64,000 bases of DNA from Brienomyrus brachyistius (GCF_023856365.1 NC_064541.1:25460214-25524213); one strand, 5' to 3'; numbered from the stretch's first letter, positions 21,501 to 33,890 are shown. Numbers and translations are program-made. Notes: generated from the sequence alone by a model not told the origin.

Positions 21501-24500
21501 CTTTCTGCAGGTGAGAGCGCTGCAGCAGGCCCTGCCTGCTGAAAACGGTCCAACGGTCCAACAGCATGATCTGCATTAGATTTCCGGTCATCATGATTAA
21601 AAATCCAGCTCCGAGAACCTGACTGTATGTCTTCACTGAAAACACGCCAGCATTGTATAGGGACTACTCCAAAAACCTACTGTCACAGAACCCAGAAAAA
21701 GAACACTGCCAAAAAGGGTGTTGCAGTGTGTAGAGGAGACCGTGGGGGAGGGTGTATACAGGCACCTGTGCTCTGGCACCAGTGGCGGAGCCAGAAAATT
21801 GCCAGTGGGGTGGCCAGGGTGGGACCAGAGGTCATTCTGTGGCGGCACATAAATCTAAACATGAATATAAGGCATATAGAAAATAAAGGGATGTTTAAGG
21901 TACCTAAACACTATAACTCCACATTGTTTATAGTCCAGGCAGTGGTGGAATGATCAAATACACATTTAATTTGTCAGTTTCTAGCAGTTAAGGTAACAAC
22001 CTTACAATAAGTACAGGATTCCCAGCCTCCTGCATGCCTCCTGTTCTCAGAGCACATGTTTAGCTCAGCAGCGCCGTGAGCTTATTCTATATCAGTTTAT
22101 CATCAGGGACACAGAGAAACAGTTACAGGATAAAAGTCTGATTTAATCAAAATGTAAATACAATGGGGGTGGCAAATGGGGTGGTCAGGTTTCAGTCTGG
22201 GGGGCCACGGTCAACCCATAACACCCCCCAGATCCACGTATGCCTGCCACACTGGTGACATCATCCAATCCTGCCACACTAGTGACGTAATCCAATCCTG
22301 CCACTTTTGAACATGGAAATAAGAAAGCTGCATCATTCCTGCTTCCGAATGAGGCTGAATGGCATAGAGATGGTTATGGAGAGGGTCGGAAAGTGCAGCC
22401 TGCCTAACAGACCCCTGCAGATTCTGAGATTCATGATAATACACAAACCCTAGCAATAACCTGTCTGGCTTTAAGAGGCTGACTCTCTGCAGTTCAGTGT
22501 GGAACAGTTTGGCTGAGGAAGTTGTCATATCAGTCTAACGTATGGCAGCTTTAAAGCTTGCACTGTGATGTCGTGCCAGATATTTCAGCATCAGGCCATC
22601 CGCAGCACCTACCTCCCTGCAGCGTTAAATGTCGCACCTGCATCATTACAGCCTCTTTCAATGCACCCAGTTCACACCAGAAAAAAGACATGAATGTCTA
22701 ATTCGACATGCAAATGCTTGCCTTGATTCACCAGCTAACTGATGCTCCCATACTTGTCAGGCAGTCTTGGGTTGCATTGGTAGTTTGAAGATGCATCCAG
22801 CTGCCAAAATATGTGGAGGTATAGAACTGACAGTCATATATTGGTAGACCAGGGGAAGATAGAGACCGAATGTCATAACTCCCACCATCGTCTTTGCCTC
22901 GTGTTGATTAACAGCCACGTAGTGTGAGTAACTAACACACATGGTCATGTGCCCTGAGTAACTGACACGCATGATCCTGTGCCCTGAGTAACTGACACAC
23001 ATAGTCCTGTGCCCTGAGTAACTGACACACATGGTCCTATGCCTTGAGTAACTGACACTCACGATCCTGTGCCTTGAGTAACTGACACACACGATCCTGT
23101 GCCCTGAGTAACAGGTTGCGTGTTTCCTAGTGCCCTAGAATCCTTGTTCGATGTCCTGTGATTCCACTGAGAACTCGTGTCTCACCTGTATTTCATTGTC
23201 TTTAAATTAGAGGAGTTAGTTTTCAATGTTCTCCCTAAATGTAGTCATGTTCTCTCTCAGATCCTTCCCCTGCTCCTGAACCATGATCATTAATTTTCTC
23301 TTTCTTTTTTACTCTCCACCTTTTTCTGTTATTGGTGAGTCATATTTGTTCCCAGCAGAACCTGTAGTAGATACACACACAGCATTTAGGACAGAAAAGA
23401 ACAACTTGAATATCTAGAAATTTCGAATATCTAGAGAATTCTGAAAGGTAAGGCCGAAGTGCAGGGCTCTGTCCCACCTGTCCGTCAGGTGTGTGTGTGC
23501 ATGAGCTGCTGAGCTGCACAGAAACATCAGTGCAGCCAAGAACAGAGAGGAAATACTGCTGTAAAAAAAAGGTCTTTAAAATTCCTGGCTGTTTTTCTTT
23601 CCATAATCTGATAGCGATAGCACGTCGCATATGGGGGTGAGGTGAGCGCAGGCAACCGGGACTGAGCCGCCTCCAGCTTGGCACAGAGCTTCTGCCTGCT
23701 AATCTGCTCCCGTCTGCTTTGCAGGGGTGAAGGATTGGGGGGGGCGGGGGGGGGGGATGGGGGGGGGGGGGGGGGAGAGAACGCAAAGCTCCCGAGCTGT
23801 TCTCTTTTTGAAAAGAAAGGAGCTGAATTTGAGCGAGAGAGAAAGTGTAAGGAAATGGCATAAAAATGATTCAGACCAGCCTGTATTTGCCAGCATGGAA
23901 AGGCATGTAGAGAAGCCAAACTGGAGTCCCTGCTGAGGGCACTGGCTGGAGGGGGCGTAGCACGCTGGCGCTGCCATAACGAAGATGGGTTTGGGCCTTG
24001 GTAGCTTTCACTGAGTGCTACGTCATTAACTTCTCCATCAGATGTAGCCTCAGTCACATCAACACTGTCCTTATTACTGTTGCAGTCTTGGGCAGCTGCA
24101 ACAGACAGTCATAGACACTGAATGCAGTCTAGCACAAAGCACATAGAACCCACTGTACACAAAACGCCAGGTTCTGTAGTCTTCAATATAATGCAAACCA
24201 TCAAGTTCTTTGGAACACTACAATAAATAAATACAAGTTTCTATAGAACACTGTAAGACATGAACCTATGGGTTCCATTGAACACATAAACACAGAGGTT
24301 CTATGGAATGTTGTAACACATATGCACCTGGTTCTGTAGAACACTGTAAGACAAAAACACAGGGTTCCCTAGCACATCATAACATATAAGCAGAGTTCTA
24401 CTGAAAACTACGAAATAAGTTACATAGGATTATGTAACAAATAAATACTACATTCTATAGAACTGCAAGAAATAAACAAGGCGTTCAAAGCCATGGATGC

Positions 24501-26207
24501 AATATAGGGATATGCCAGGTGTATCTCCGTTTTAAATGGTATTTGTTCCAAATGCAGGAATTACAGTAAATTAGCGTTTCATCGTTTCATGTCTTATGTC
24601 TTTCTGTGTATGTGATTCAGCAGGACCCTGAATGTACACATTGCAGGACGGATGTGACTCTTTTCAGTCCCATGTGACACACAGCAGTAAGAGCTTTGCC
24701 GTGGGACCTTGCATGTGCTGCACAATGTGTGTGACCAGAGGTACAATATGTGGGGGAGGGCAGCCATGTCTGTCCTGTGTCACAGTCTCAGTCAGTGAGA
24801 CACTCCATCTGTTCCTTGGTCTGACCTTCTGCAGCTCCTGCGCTGCAGTCCGCATCCCCTCTGCACCGTCCTAGGCTGCTCATTCTCCCCACAGACAGAT
24901 GTAAGATGAAATGGCTAATAAGGAGGTAGCAAGTCAGGGCGATGCCTCGTCAAGCCTGTTTTCATTTCCCATGTGTCTGATACTTTTGACTGACATCAGA
25001 ACATCACCGGGGAATTTAGTGTGTCATGGCATAATGTAGAGCAGGCAGGATGGAGTTGGTTGTGATACTGTGTCTGAATTAACCAGCTCCTCCTGCCCGC
25101 TGTGGTCTTCTCGTCTCTCTCTCACATTCCTTCTGGGGGCTCTCCATTCCGGACCCGTCTTCGCTTCCTCCCAATAAAGCTCTTTATTCCTTCCCCCTGA
25201 AATCTCCCGCCCGCAGGTGCAGTGTACAGGACTACATCTGGCACAAAGGCTCCCGGTGCGAGTCGGTGGTGACAGAGTTCCAGGTGATGTGCATGGCAGT
25301 GGGTGTGGCTGCGCTCACGGTGCTCCTCCTCTTCATGGTCACCGTGTGCTTTGCCAAGAAGCTACACCTGCTTAAGATGGAGAACCGCAAGCTGCGGAGG
25401 CGCAGGTCAGTGGGAGGGCGGAGTGGGGTAGGGGGGTGAGGTAAGAGGGGGGGAGGAGGAGAGAAGTGCTGGTTGGTGTACTTGAATGTTGCTGATTTTG
25501 ATTTAGATTCATGGATCCACGTGTTTGTGTGTTGCGACTGCCTGCGTGTCTGCTTGCATGTCTGTCTGCGTGTCTGCTTGCATGTCTGTCTGCGTGTCTT
25601 CCTGCGTGTCTGCCTGCGTGTCTGCATCTGTGCTTTCATGCATCGTTGCGCACATATGTATATTTACAGAGATGAAGGTGGTATACAGGACACTTAGTGG
25701 CTACCATGCTATCCACCCTTACCCTGAGAGCCCACAGAGTGTGTCTCAGCAATGTGATGTCATCATCTCCAAATGAAAGTAGGACATTCTGATGGGAGAG
25801 GAGGAGGAGGGGCTGACCTACATACAGATGTGCTGCTTGGGGGGGGGGGGGGGGAGACAGAAACAGGCAGGACAAAAAATCCAGACAGAGTACAACTGAG
25901 GCGAAAGAAGGAGGAAAATGTGTGTGTGGGTGTGTGTGTGTGCATGCGTGCGGGTGCTTGTGTGCTCGGCCGATAAGGCTGCTGAACACATCACTGTCCC
26001 ACTGCTAGCCTCCCACCAAGGAAGGGAGAGACGGCAGCGACAAAGACGAAAAAGGACAAAGGAAAAGAGAAGGAAAGATGTCAGCTTTACTGCAGTCTTC
26101 TAAAATTACCGTTTGAAACCTGTGCTAGCTGCACTTTGGACAGGAACATGGCACCGACAAGTTAAAACAGATGGCTTGTGTGCGGGTTTGTGTGTGTGTG
26201 TGCCTGT

Positions 26208-26254
<47 letters not shown>

Positions 26255-29200
26255 AGAAAGGGAGACAGAGAGAAAGAGGGACAGAGAGTGTGTGTGGATG
26301 CCTTTAACTGTGTCACCCCTGAGTCATGCAACGTAGTTTAGGAAACAGCAGCATGTGGCCAGGAGGGAGAGCGATTCCAGGCCCAGTGGGTTACTATTAT
26401 GTTTGTAAATGCGTGCAAGCACACACCCATCGCACGCACACACACATCGCATATACACACCCATCGCACGTACACACCCATCGCACGTACACACCCATCG
26501 CACGCACACACACATCGCATATACACACCCATCGCACGTACACACCCATCGCACGTACACACCCATCGCACATACACACCCACGCACGTACACACCCATC
26601 GCACGCACACACCCATCGCACGTACACACCCATCGCACGCACACACCCACGCACGCACACACCCATCGCATATACACACCCACGCACGTACACATCCACA
26701 CGTACACACCCACACACGTACACACCCACACACGTACACACCCATCGCACGCACACACCCATCGCACGTACACACCCATCGCATATACACACCCACGCAC
26801 GTACACACCCATCGCACGCACACACCCATCGCACGTACACACCCATCGCACGCACACACCCATCGCATGTACACACCCATCGCACGCACACACCCATCGC
26901 ATGTACACACCCATCGCACGCACACACCCATCGCACGTACACACCCACACGTACACACCCACGCACGCACACACACACGTGCAGGATGCCGGTCACAAGA
27001 AGCTGACAAACATGCATAGCAGCACACATACATAGATAGACAGGCAAAATCACACACCAAACACAGATGCTCACACAGCATTGTGGATTAAAATCAAACT
27101 AGAGGTGATCAGCCAATCAGAACTTGTCATAAACCGTTGCTTTGCCTCAAATTGTCAGGGCATGATGGTATGCAAATGTGTTGAACTCTGGACCATCCAT
27201 CCATCCATTTTCCAAACCGCTTATCCTACTGGGTCGTGGGGACTCTATAATGTAAAATGTACCAGTTCCTCCTAGACAGCCCTCGCCACTTAACTATCTG
27301 TATGTATCTGTCTGAATGATCTCTTTCTGTCTATTGGTGCTTGTGTGTATGTGCTTTACTGTGTCTGTGTATGAGTGTCTGTCTTTGTCTCCGAGTTATT
27401 TTCCTGTATACATGCCTGTCTGTCTGTGTGTGCCTGTGCTTCTCTGCCTGTCTGTCTGTCTGTCTGTGTGCTGTCTGTCTGTGTGTGCCTGTGTGCTTCT
27501 CTTTCTGTCTGTCTGCCTGTCTGCCTGCCTGTCTGTCTGTGTGTGCCTGTGTGCTTCTCTTTCTGTCTGTCTGTCTGTGCCTGTGTGCTTCTCTTTCTGT
27601 CTGTCTGTGTGTGCCTGTGTGCTTCTCTTTCTGTCTGTCTTTTGGAGTGTGTGCCTGTGTACTTCTTTGTCTGTCTGTCTGTCTGCCTGTCTGTCTTTTG
27701 CAGTGTGTCTCTGTGCTTCTCTGCCTGTCTGTCTGTCTGTCTGTCTGTGTGCTGTCTGTCTGGGTTATTTTCGCACTAATGCTTGCCTTTCTTGCCTTCC
27801 CCCCTGCTTCTGTCATCTCGGACACCCCTTGACCACCCACACACCTCCTCTCGTCTCACTTTGTCCTCTTTTCTCTCACCTCCTTATGATTCCATTCTTC
27901 CCTCTTCCCACTCTCTCTTCTCACATACATGATTCGTCTTGAAACACCTCCCCCTCTCTCCCTTCTCCTTTCTTTTTCTTGTCTCCTCCAACAGCAGTAA
28001 GTATCGTCCTGCCTCGGAGCAGCACAATGATAATTTCTCATTGTCCACCATTGCTGAGGGCTCCCACCCAAATGTAAGGAAACTTTGTGACACGCCTCCC
28101 AACCCTCCTAATGTCCGTGCTTTGGCTTACTATGATAACATTATCTGTCAGGTAACGTGTTTCACTCTCTCTATCCTTCTCCCCTCTTCCCTTGGTCTGC
28201 ATGCACCTGAATATTACCCCGGGGGGGGGGGGGGGTGGTGGGGTGATGGAGACTGGGGGGGATTCTCTTCCTAGGAATAGCTGTACCATTGCATAGCAAC
28301 AGCAGCGAAGAGCTGCGCTGAGGACAGACCCACGTAACAGAGCAATTTGCACAGATGTGTCTGCCTATGGACATGGAGTAGGTGCATGCCTGACTGTGTG
28401 TCTGCCTATGGACATGGAGTAGGTGCACGCCTGACTGTTTGTGTGTCTGCCTATGGACATGGAGTAGGTGCACGCCTGACTGTTTGTGTGTCTGGATCCT
28501 CTACTCCTCACATTCACTACAGGGGCACCAAACCATCAGGTAACACAACGTGGCACCAGTTACACACACGAGCACCGAGGAGCCGAGTGCTGTGTTCCTG
28601 TAGATCCTTACTTCACTGCTCCTGCCTAAAGAGGAGAGACCAGCCGTACTTAGCAGGGTGTCGTGTTCAAACCCTGGCTTGTGTCCTTTTTCCGCTCTTA
28701 CTGTCGGTGTCTCCGGGGAGCATTCGGGGGGGTTGCTGAGCCTTATAAAGCCCTGTGCTGCCCATGAGCTCCCGATTCCCGGGGTTAAAGCAGCGGATGT
28801 GGTTTGGTGGTTTCCTGCATCAGGCAGTTTTTGTACTCTGGGTCACTGTCTAAATCTACAACTACAGCCCCTTCCTGATGCTGTTGGTCACAGTTCTACT
28901 CCAACACTTGATGCTACTTACTTTTTGGATTATCGAATGTTCAAAACTCGTGCTTTTTGACACAGACAGTAGTAATAATGTAGCACAGCAGGAGCTAAAT
29001 GACGTCAAAGGGGTAAAGCAGGCCTAAGAGAATCCCACCCTGCCCCCCTCCCCCCCATACCCCCTCCCCCCTTTTCCTTTTCCTGTATGCTCTAGATCGT
29101 GTGCATATAAGGCATTGCAACTTGCTTCATGCTTTGTATATTTTTTGCATTATTTTGCACGTTTATCCTGTTAAGTTTGGGTTTAAGGGAGGGAATATTG

Positions 29201-32200
29201 GGTGGGGGGAAATTGCATATGGGGGGGGGGGGTAATGGGATGAGTGATGGATAAATCTCAGGATAAACATCTGAGATGCAATACCTCTCCACTGTCAGTG
29301 GGGGTGCCAGAGAAGCGCCTGGCATTCAAAACACTGGTAAGCATTATGAAGCTACTTTAGCAGCACTAACAAGGGAAGCAGTACATTGTGCTCGGTCTGG
29401 TACCTTCAGTGCAGATGATCGGGTCCATAAGCCTCCTGAGTCCATTCACTTATTTGTTCTGCTTATTTGGGGTCCCACAGTTCCAGATGTGCCCAACTGC
29501 TTGTGAATCAAGATTTATGACACATTTAATACACAGTGTGATGCTGTTCGTCAGCCTGGGCTCAGAAAGCACACGGGTATTATGACGCTGATGCTCACCC
29601 ACGCTAACCGGCGCTACGCAGCACTAACCTCAGCTGTAGGGCAAATGCCAAAAGATATGGCTGCATAAACTCTCCAAACCCTAAACTATTTCACCAGGCT
29701 GTGGTAAGGAACTCAGTGAACCTACGGGCCTCTTGCCCTTGTCCTTTTTCTGAAGGTCACCATCTTATAGGTGATGACATGTTGGGTACAGTAAGCCGCC
29801 TCTAACCTGATTCTCCTACCACCCCCCCTAACTGGCTCACACCTATTCTTGCTCCAGGCCCCAGCCCTACATTGCTTCCTCCCTCCGTCTCGCTGAACCT
29901 TATCTCTATCTCCTGCTCTTACTCTCAACAAGAAGATTTTTTTTTCTGAGGTCTATAATCCTCTCCCCAACCCCCCCCCCCCCCCACCACCCAGAAAACC
30001 ATGAACAGATACACCTGGGAGTGTAAGACCAAAGAGGAGCCCGACGGCGAGGTAAGCAGTACCACCGACGGGAAGCCGTAGCCCAGCAGGTGTCTGCGAG
30101 ACAGATGCCGAGAGAAGGTCAACCTAGTGCAGGACTATGTAGGTGATGTTGCTAGGCAACCATCGTGTGTAGCGAGATTCTGAGTTCTGCATCCCAGTAG
30201 TTTTGCAGTATTGATTATGAGAAAGTGGAGCTTCAGCATGGAAGACAAACGGATGCACAGAGTGCTGGAAAAATACCTCGGCAATCCTACATTAGCGTGA
30301 CGCCACATTTATTAATGACAGATTAAGCTCAATCGTGTCGAGTAACAGTGACAAAGGTAAAGAAAGTGGAGTCAGCTCTTCCAAAGAAAGAGAAGCATGG
30401 AACCAGCTTTATCAGAGGAGATGCCTAATTCCCAAAAACCTTCTCAGAAGGTCTAAGCAGGCATGCAGCTTTGAGTAACAGAGCGTCAGACCAATCAATA
30501 GATTTCCATTCAAGTGATTATTCTCCACAACCAGCACTTTGGGACTGAATGGAAGACTTGTGTCCTTCTGGTGCTGAAATCAGTCATACCAGCCGTTCAA
30601 AGGATGCTGTGAACATGACCAGAAAAAGCATGTAATGGCCGGCTCTTCCCGTCGGGCTTCTGCTTCTGGGTTTGTTTGGGTCACAGTTACTGGCGCTAAT
30701 TGCCAGAGATGGATGCGATGACCTCTTTTCGCTTCCCGTGTCCTTCACACTCTGCGTTCAGCCCGGGTTCGGTGGCAGTAACTGCCATGTGTGCCGGCTC
30801 AGGTTCATCTCTCTCACGGCTGTCCTGAGCTCTTCCGTCGCTCTCGTCTCTTTTTTCCGTCACAGGATCAAACAGGAAAGGACACAGTGCCTTGTAGTCT
30901 GGAGTGGGGGCGTCTCTGGCCGCTGCAGCTCTCCCATACGAGCCGCCCACTCAGATCAGTCCAGGGAGCGTTCAGTTACAGTGTGCAGGAGGAATATGTT
31001 CAGTTATCCGTGCTAATAAAGTCGACGTATTGTGTTGCAGGGCACTTAATGCTGTAATGAGAGCTAAACGGCGTTTTCGATTCACCTCCCCGGTCCGGAA
31101 TTAGATGTCCCTGGTCTGGCTGATATTCCCAGGATACCATCACTAATGGCGAAGGCAGAACGTGCGGGCGAGGATCATTTCCCCTTTTCGGCGTTATCCC
31201 CAGTCGTTAGACTCACTGCGCTATGCTGCAAGAAGCTCAAATCTGCTTCTCTGCAGCTCATACTAAAAAAAATGCACTGAAGCATGTACTTCCGTTAGGA
31301 GCCAGATATCCCAGGCCACAAGATGTGTTTATGCTGTTTGACCTGTAAATGGAGACTGTGCCAGTTACCCTCGTCCTTCTGTCCAGCCATATGGCGTGCT
31401 GCTGCCGTCAGTACAGAGCCCTGCCCAGTGTCTCCATGGCGACCATATGAAGTACAGTCACCTGGGAGACGTACACACAGAGACACAAGCGATCCTCACC
31501 TCCACGGTAACTCTCCATGTCTTCCTGTCAACTGGGTAACCCAGCCCTGCTCGGGTAAACCAGCATCATGGCTGATTTGGACAGGTGTCACCTTTGCTGC
31601 ATTTGGTACCATGACAGATGAAGCAGATTGCGCTCCATTTTATTCCAACACATTAGATATATACATATAGACATTGTCCAGTTTCCATGGATACCATGTG
31701 AGTGTGGAAGTTGGTGTCGTGCACATCCCGCTCAGTGGAGGCGGATGTAAGCTGACTCCATCTGCCCTGGGCTTCATGCTGGTGTTGGGGGGGTGGGGGG
31801 GGGGGGGTGCTGTGACAGTGTGCTGTGCCGCCCAACCCCCTCTTTTTTATGAACATGACAGAGCTGTCAGCCTGTCACCTCGGTGTCACGTCTATTAGCC
31901 ATGACGACCTTTTGAGAAAACTGTGACACTTGGACTAACACCTTTCCTTAAAGCGAGGGATTCTGAATTTCAGAAATGATGTCACTCGTGGTACAGACAC
32001 TGAAGCTGAGTTTGAGAGCGCATGGCGAGCTGCCGCGGCGCGGGGATGCTGCTGGGGGCAGGACAATGACATGTAGGCCTTTTGAATACAACACAGGAGG
32101 CGTTTAATTCACACAAAGCCTGCCCCCCCCCCAGTCTCAGGCAATTCACTGGGCACAGAAAGGCCTCATGCTGTTTATCTGACCATCGCAGCTGCAGGCA

Positions 32201-33123
32201 GAATCCGAAGCATTATTACGCTCCTCTGCAAAATGGCCCAAACACTGGAACACAAGGATGGCTGCAGTGTGGGAGTGTGTGGTGGGTTTGGGATCATGGG
32301 GGGGCTGCCTGAGCGTCACAGTGTAGGTCAAAGGTCATGAATCTGCAGTTTTCGAATAGGCTGAGAGCGTCGTGTCCAAAAGACCCTGATAGAAGCGGGG
32401 GCAGCGTTTCCCAGGGTGACTCAGTCTGGGAGCCTGAGTCAGTTTTCGTGTTGAGACACAGTCTTGAGGACAGAGCGGTTAATGTGTGAGCGATATGCAG
32501 CAGCCCTGCTTACCAGGGCTCTGAGTCCGGCCCGAGTCGGACCCCCTTTCGACATGAATTCAGCATGATAGTCATCACAAGCATTTTGGGGCCAGTGTTC
32601 ATCCAGGGACAGAAATCACCCCAAAAACAGCAAACAAATGTGAAATTCTGGGATGTACTGCTTATGCCGTCCTTCACAAACAGTAATGCAGACATTCTTA
32701 TGCTCACGAAAATATAAGTGTGTATCAGACCTTGTTAGTGCTGCAGCTGCTGTCGCATTTTGCTTTTTCAGCTCTATTATGCAAAGGAGCTTTTTTTTTT
32801 ACTCATTTATGTAGATTAAGATGTTTTGCCTCAGTGATTTAGGTTAATGGTACAACAGCAAGCCCCTAGCGGGGATTTCAGTTTGCTTATCCATCACACT
32901 GGTGGGTGAGCAGAACCGTCGGCCATTAGACACTAATGCTGTTACTTTGCAGGATGACCCGAATGCCCAGAACAAGCTGGAGGACCCCGTGAAGGTGCCT
33001 CCGCCTAAGGAGGACGAGTCTCTCAATATCCAGAACTCGCTCACCCCCAAGCACGAGAATAACAAGGTGGTGGGTGAGGAGGATTCGGCGGAGGTGAACT
33101 CCCTGCAGAACAATATGATGTAG
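15106..33123 (+). CDS. cspg5: CSPG5 (neuroglycan C), transmembrane proteoglycan
   Basis: Neural type I membrane chondroitin-sulfate proteoglycan with one EGF-like module. Exons: 15106-15214, 20565-21510, 25217-25405, 27995 (or 27998)-28151, optional 29995-30051, 32953-33123 (TAG). The sum is 523 residues, or 542 with the cassette; human forms are about 540-566. Exon 1 is a signal peptide whose core is LLMLSASLVLHLMAFCAHG. Exon 2 is the acidic, Ser/Thr/Pro-rich ectodomain with N-glycosylation sequons (NDT, NSS, NGS, NAT) and Ser-Gly pairs such as DLGSG that could carry glycan. The EGF module starts at about residue 313 (CGPGYTRHNATCRSLCD, YCFNGGQCYLVE). The membrane helix is about 374-398, followed by basic KKLHLLK. 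The cytoplasmic part holds HNDNFSLSTIAEGSHPNVRK and YDNIICQ, ending SLQNNMM. Start chosen for the signal peptide. Most of the gene is intron. Confidence 0.93.
15215..20564 (+). other. cspg5: CSPG5 intron 1
   Basis: Phase-1 intron between the signal-peptide exon and the ectodomain exon. It holds a (TG)n tract near 18493-18522 and a 24-bp unit (GAAATAAATAACAGCACTATAACT) repeated three times at about 19811-19886. An exon-like open segment at 17624-17753 is discussed as a finding. Nothing else recognised. Confidence 0.7.
22922..23112. repeat. 30-bp minisatellite
   Basis: Six to seven copies of a 30-bp unit containing GAGTAACTGACACACATGGT, with substitutions between copies, in CSPG5 intron 2. Confidence 0.85.
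24165..24480. repeat. Degenerate tandem repeat
   Basis: Successive diverged units of about 40-50 bp built around GGTTCTATAGAACACTGTAA and ACATAAACACAG, in CSPG5 intron 2. The order and similarity suggest an old tandem array. Confidence 0.55.
25217..25405 (+). other. cspg5: CSPG5 exon: EGF end, transmembrane helix
   Basis: Codes for RCSVQDYIWHKGSRCE, completing the EGF-like module, then a 24-26 residue hydrophobic helix (VMCMAVGVAALTVLLLF...) and a basic stop-transfer stretch KKLHLLKMENRKLRRR. This is the best-conserved exon against human CSPG5. Confidence 0.93.
26413..26985. repeat. 17-bp minisatellite (ACACACCCATCGCACGT type)
   Basis: About 33 copies of a unit near 17 bp with CATCGCAC/CACGCAC variants and GT or GC between, in CSPG5 intron 3. 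All three plus-strand frames stay open and give His/Thr/Pro-rich spurious ORFs; the minus strand gives Cys/Val/Met-rich ones. Confidence 0.9.
27180..27235. repeat. Teleost repeat fragment (CCATCCATCCATTTTC)
   Basis: CATCCATCCATCCATTTTCC followed by AAACCGCTTATCCT and GGGTCGTGGGG is the hallmark end of a very abundant fish interspersed repeat. Only a short fragment remains here. Confidence 0.7.
27400..27765. repeat. (TCTG)n / TGTGTGCCTGTGTGCTTCTC repeat
   Basis: Interrupted TCTG tetranucleotide runs alternate with copies of a longer unit containing TGTGTGCCTGTGTGCTTCTC, in CSPG5 intron 3. Open in all plus frames, so long Cys/Leu/Ser-rich ORFs appear here without being genes. Confidence 0.85.
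27992..27997 (+). promoter_or_regulatory. cspg5: Tandem NAGNAG acceptor, CSPG5 cytoplasmic exon
   Basis: CAGCAG at the acceptor. First use gives Ser-Ser-Lys, second gives Ser-Lys; both keep frame just inside the membrane. Confidence 0.55.
28354..28494. repeat. About 45-bp tandem repeat, three copies
   Basis: Three copies of a unit containing CTGCCTATGGACATGGAGTA followed by GGTGCACGCCTGACTGT, in CSPG5 intron 4, close after a poly(G) run at 28220-28235. Confidence 0.85.
29995..30051 (+). CDS. cspg5: Candidate CSPG5 cassette exon (19 codons)
   Basis: A 57-bp phase 0-0 open segment with acceptor CACCCAG and donor GAG|GTAAGC. It translates to KTMNRYTWECKTKEEPDGE. It lies between the exon ending in ICQ and the last exon starting DDPNAQNK; human CSPG5 joins ICQ directly to DDP in one isoform and carries an extra cytoplasmic segment in another. 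A poly(C) run (29970-29985) precedes the acceptor. Inclusion would add 19 residues without changing frame. Confidence 0.65.
30052..32952 (+). other. cspg5: CSPG5 intron 5
   Basis: Long phase-0 intron. G-rich run at about 31787-31808. No exon or named repeat recognised. Confidence 0.6.
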
Positions 33124-33149
33124 TGCCAGCGGTGCTGTCCCTCTAGCTC

Positions 33150-33890
33150 CACCCACATCCTGCCTATGCCCCACCTACACCCCACCCATGCCCCACCCAC
33201 ACCCCATCCATGCCCCACCCATGTCCTGCCCACACCCCACCCACACCCCACCCATGCCCTGCCCACACCCCACCCACACCCCACCCATGCCCTGCCCACA
33301 CCCCATCCATGCCCCACCCATGCCCTGCCCAAAGCCCCTCCATGGCCCACCCATGCCCTCCCCACACCCTATCCATGCCCCACCCATGCCCTGCCCACAC
33401 CCCACCCATGCCCTGCCCACACCCCATCCATGCCCCACCCATGCCCTGCCCACACCCTATCCATGCCCCACCAATGCCCTGCCCAAAGCCCATCCATGGC
33501 CCACCCATGCCCTGCCCACACCCCACCCATGCCCCACCTACACCCCATCCATGCCCCACCCATGCCCTGCCCACACCCCACCCATGCCCTGCCCACACCC
33601 CATCCATGCCCCACCCATGCCCTGCCCACACCCCATCCATGCCCCACCCATGCCCTGCCCACACCCTATCCATGCCCCACCAATGCCCTGCCCAAAGCCC
33701 ATCCATGGCCCACCCATGCCCTGCCCACACCCCCTCCATGGCCCACCCATGCCCTGCCCACACCCCATCCATGCCCCACCCATGCCCTGCCCACACCCCC
33801 TCCATGGCCCACCCATGCCCTGCCCACACCCCATCCATGCCCCACCCAGGCCCTGCCCACACCCCACCCAGGCCCTGCCCACACCCACAC
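33150..33890. repeat. C-rich minisatellite in CSPG5 3'UTR
   Basis: Begins within about 30 bases of the CSPG5 stop codon. It is made of interleaved 22-44 bp units such as CCCACCCATGCCCTGCCCAC and ATCCATGCCCCACCCATGCC, almost pure C/A/T/G with strong strand bias (C-rich on the coding strand). All frames are open, giving Pro/His-rich and Gly/Trp-rich artefact ORFs on both strands. Confidence 0.9.

Larger units (their letters stand above)
21511..25216 (+). other. cspg5: CSPG5 intron 2
   Basis: Phase-2 intron splitting the EGF module after FCR. Contains a possible hAT-like remnant (21780-22254, ends unresolved), a 30-bp minisatellite (22922-23112), G-rich tracts at about 23737-23775 with potential to form quadruplexes, and a degenerate array of GGTTCTATAGAACACTGTAA-like units at about 24165-24480. 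No exon seen. Confidence 0.65.

Noticed and set aside
23340..24057. Minus ORFs of 173-176 codons with poly-Pro stretch
   Set aside because: The proline stretch is the complement of an intronic poly(G) tract; otherwise no similarity.
26324..27081. His/Thr/Pro-rich and Cys/Val-rich ORFs up to 247 codons on both strands
   Set aside because: Artefacts of the 17-bp minisatellite in CSPG5 intron 3.
27316..27942. Cys/Leu/Ser-rich ORFs resembling membrane proteins
   Set aside because: Translation of TCTG and TGTGTGCCTG repeats, with matching Gln/Thr/Arg-rich ORFs on the other strand.
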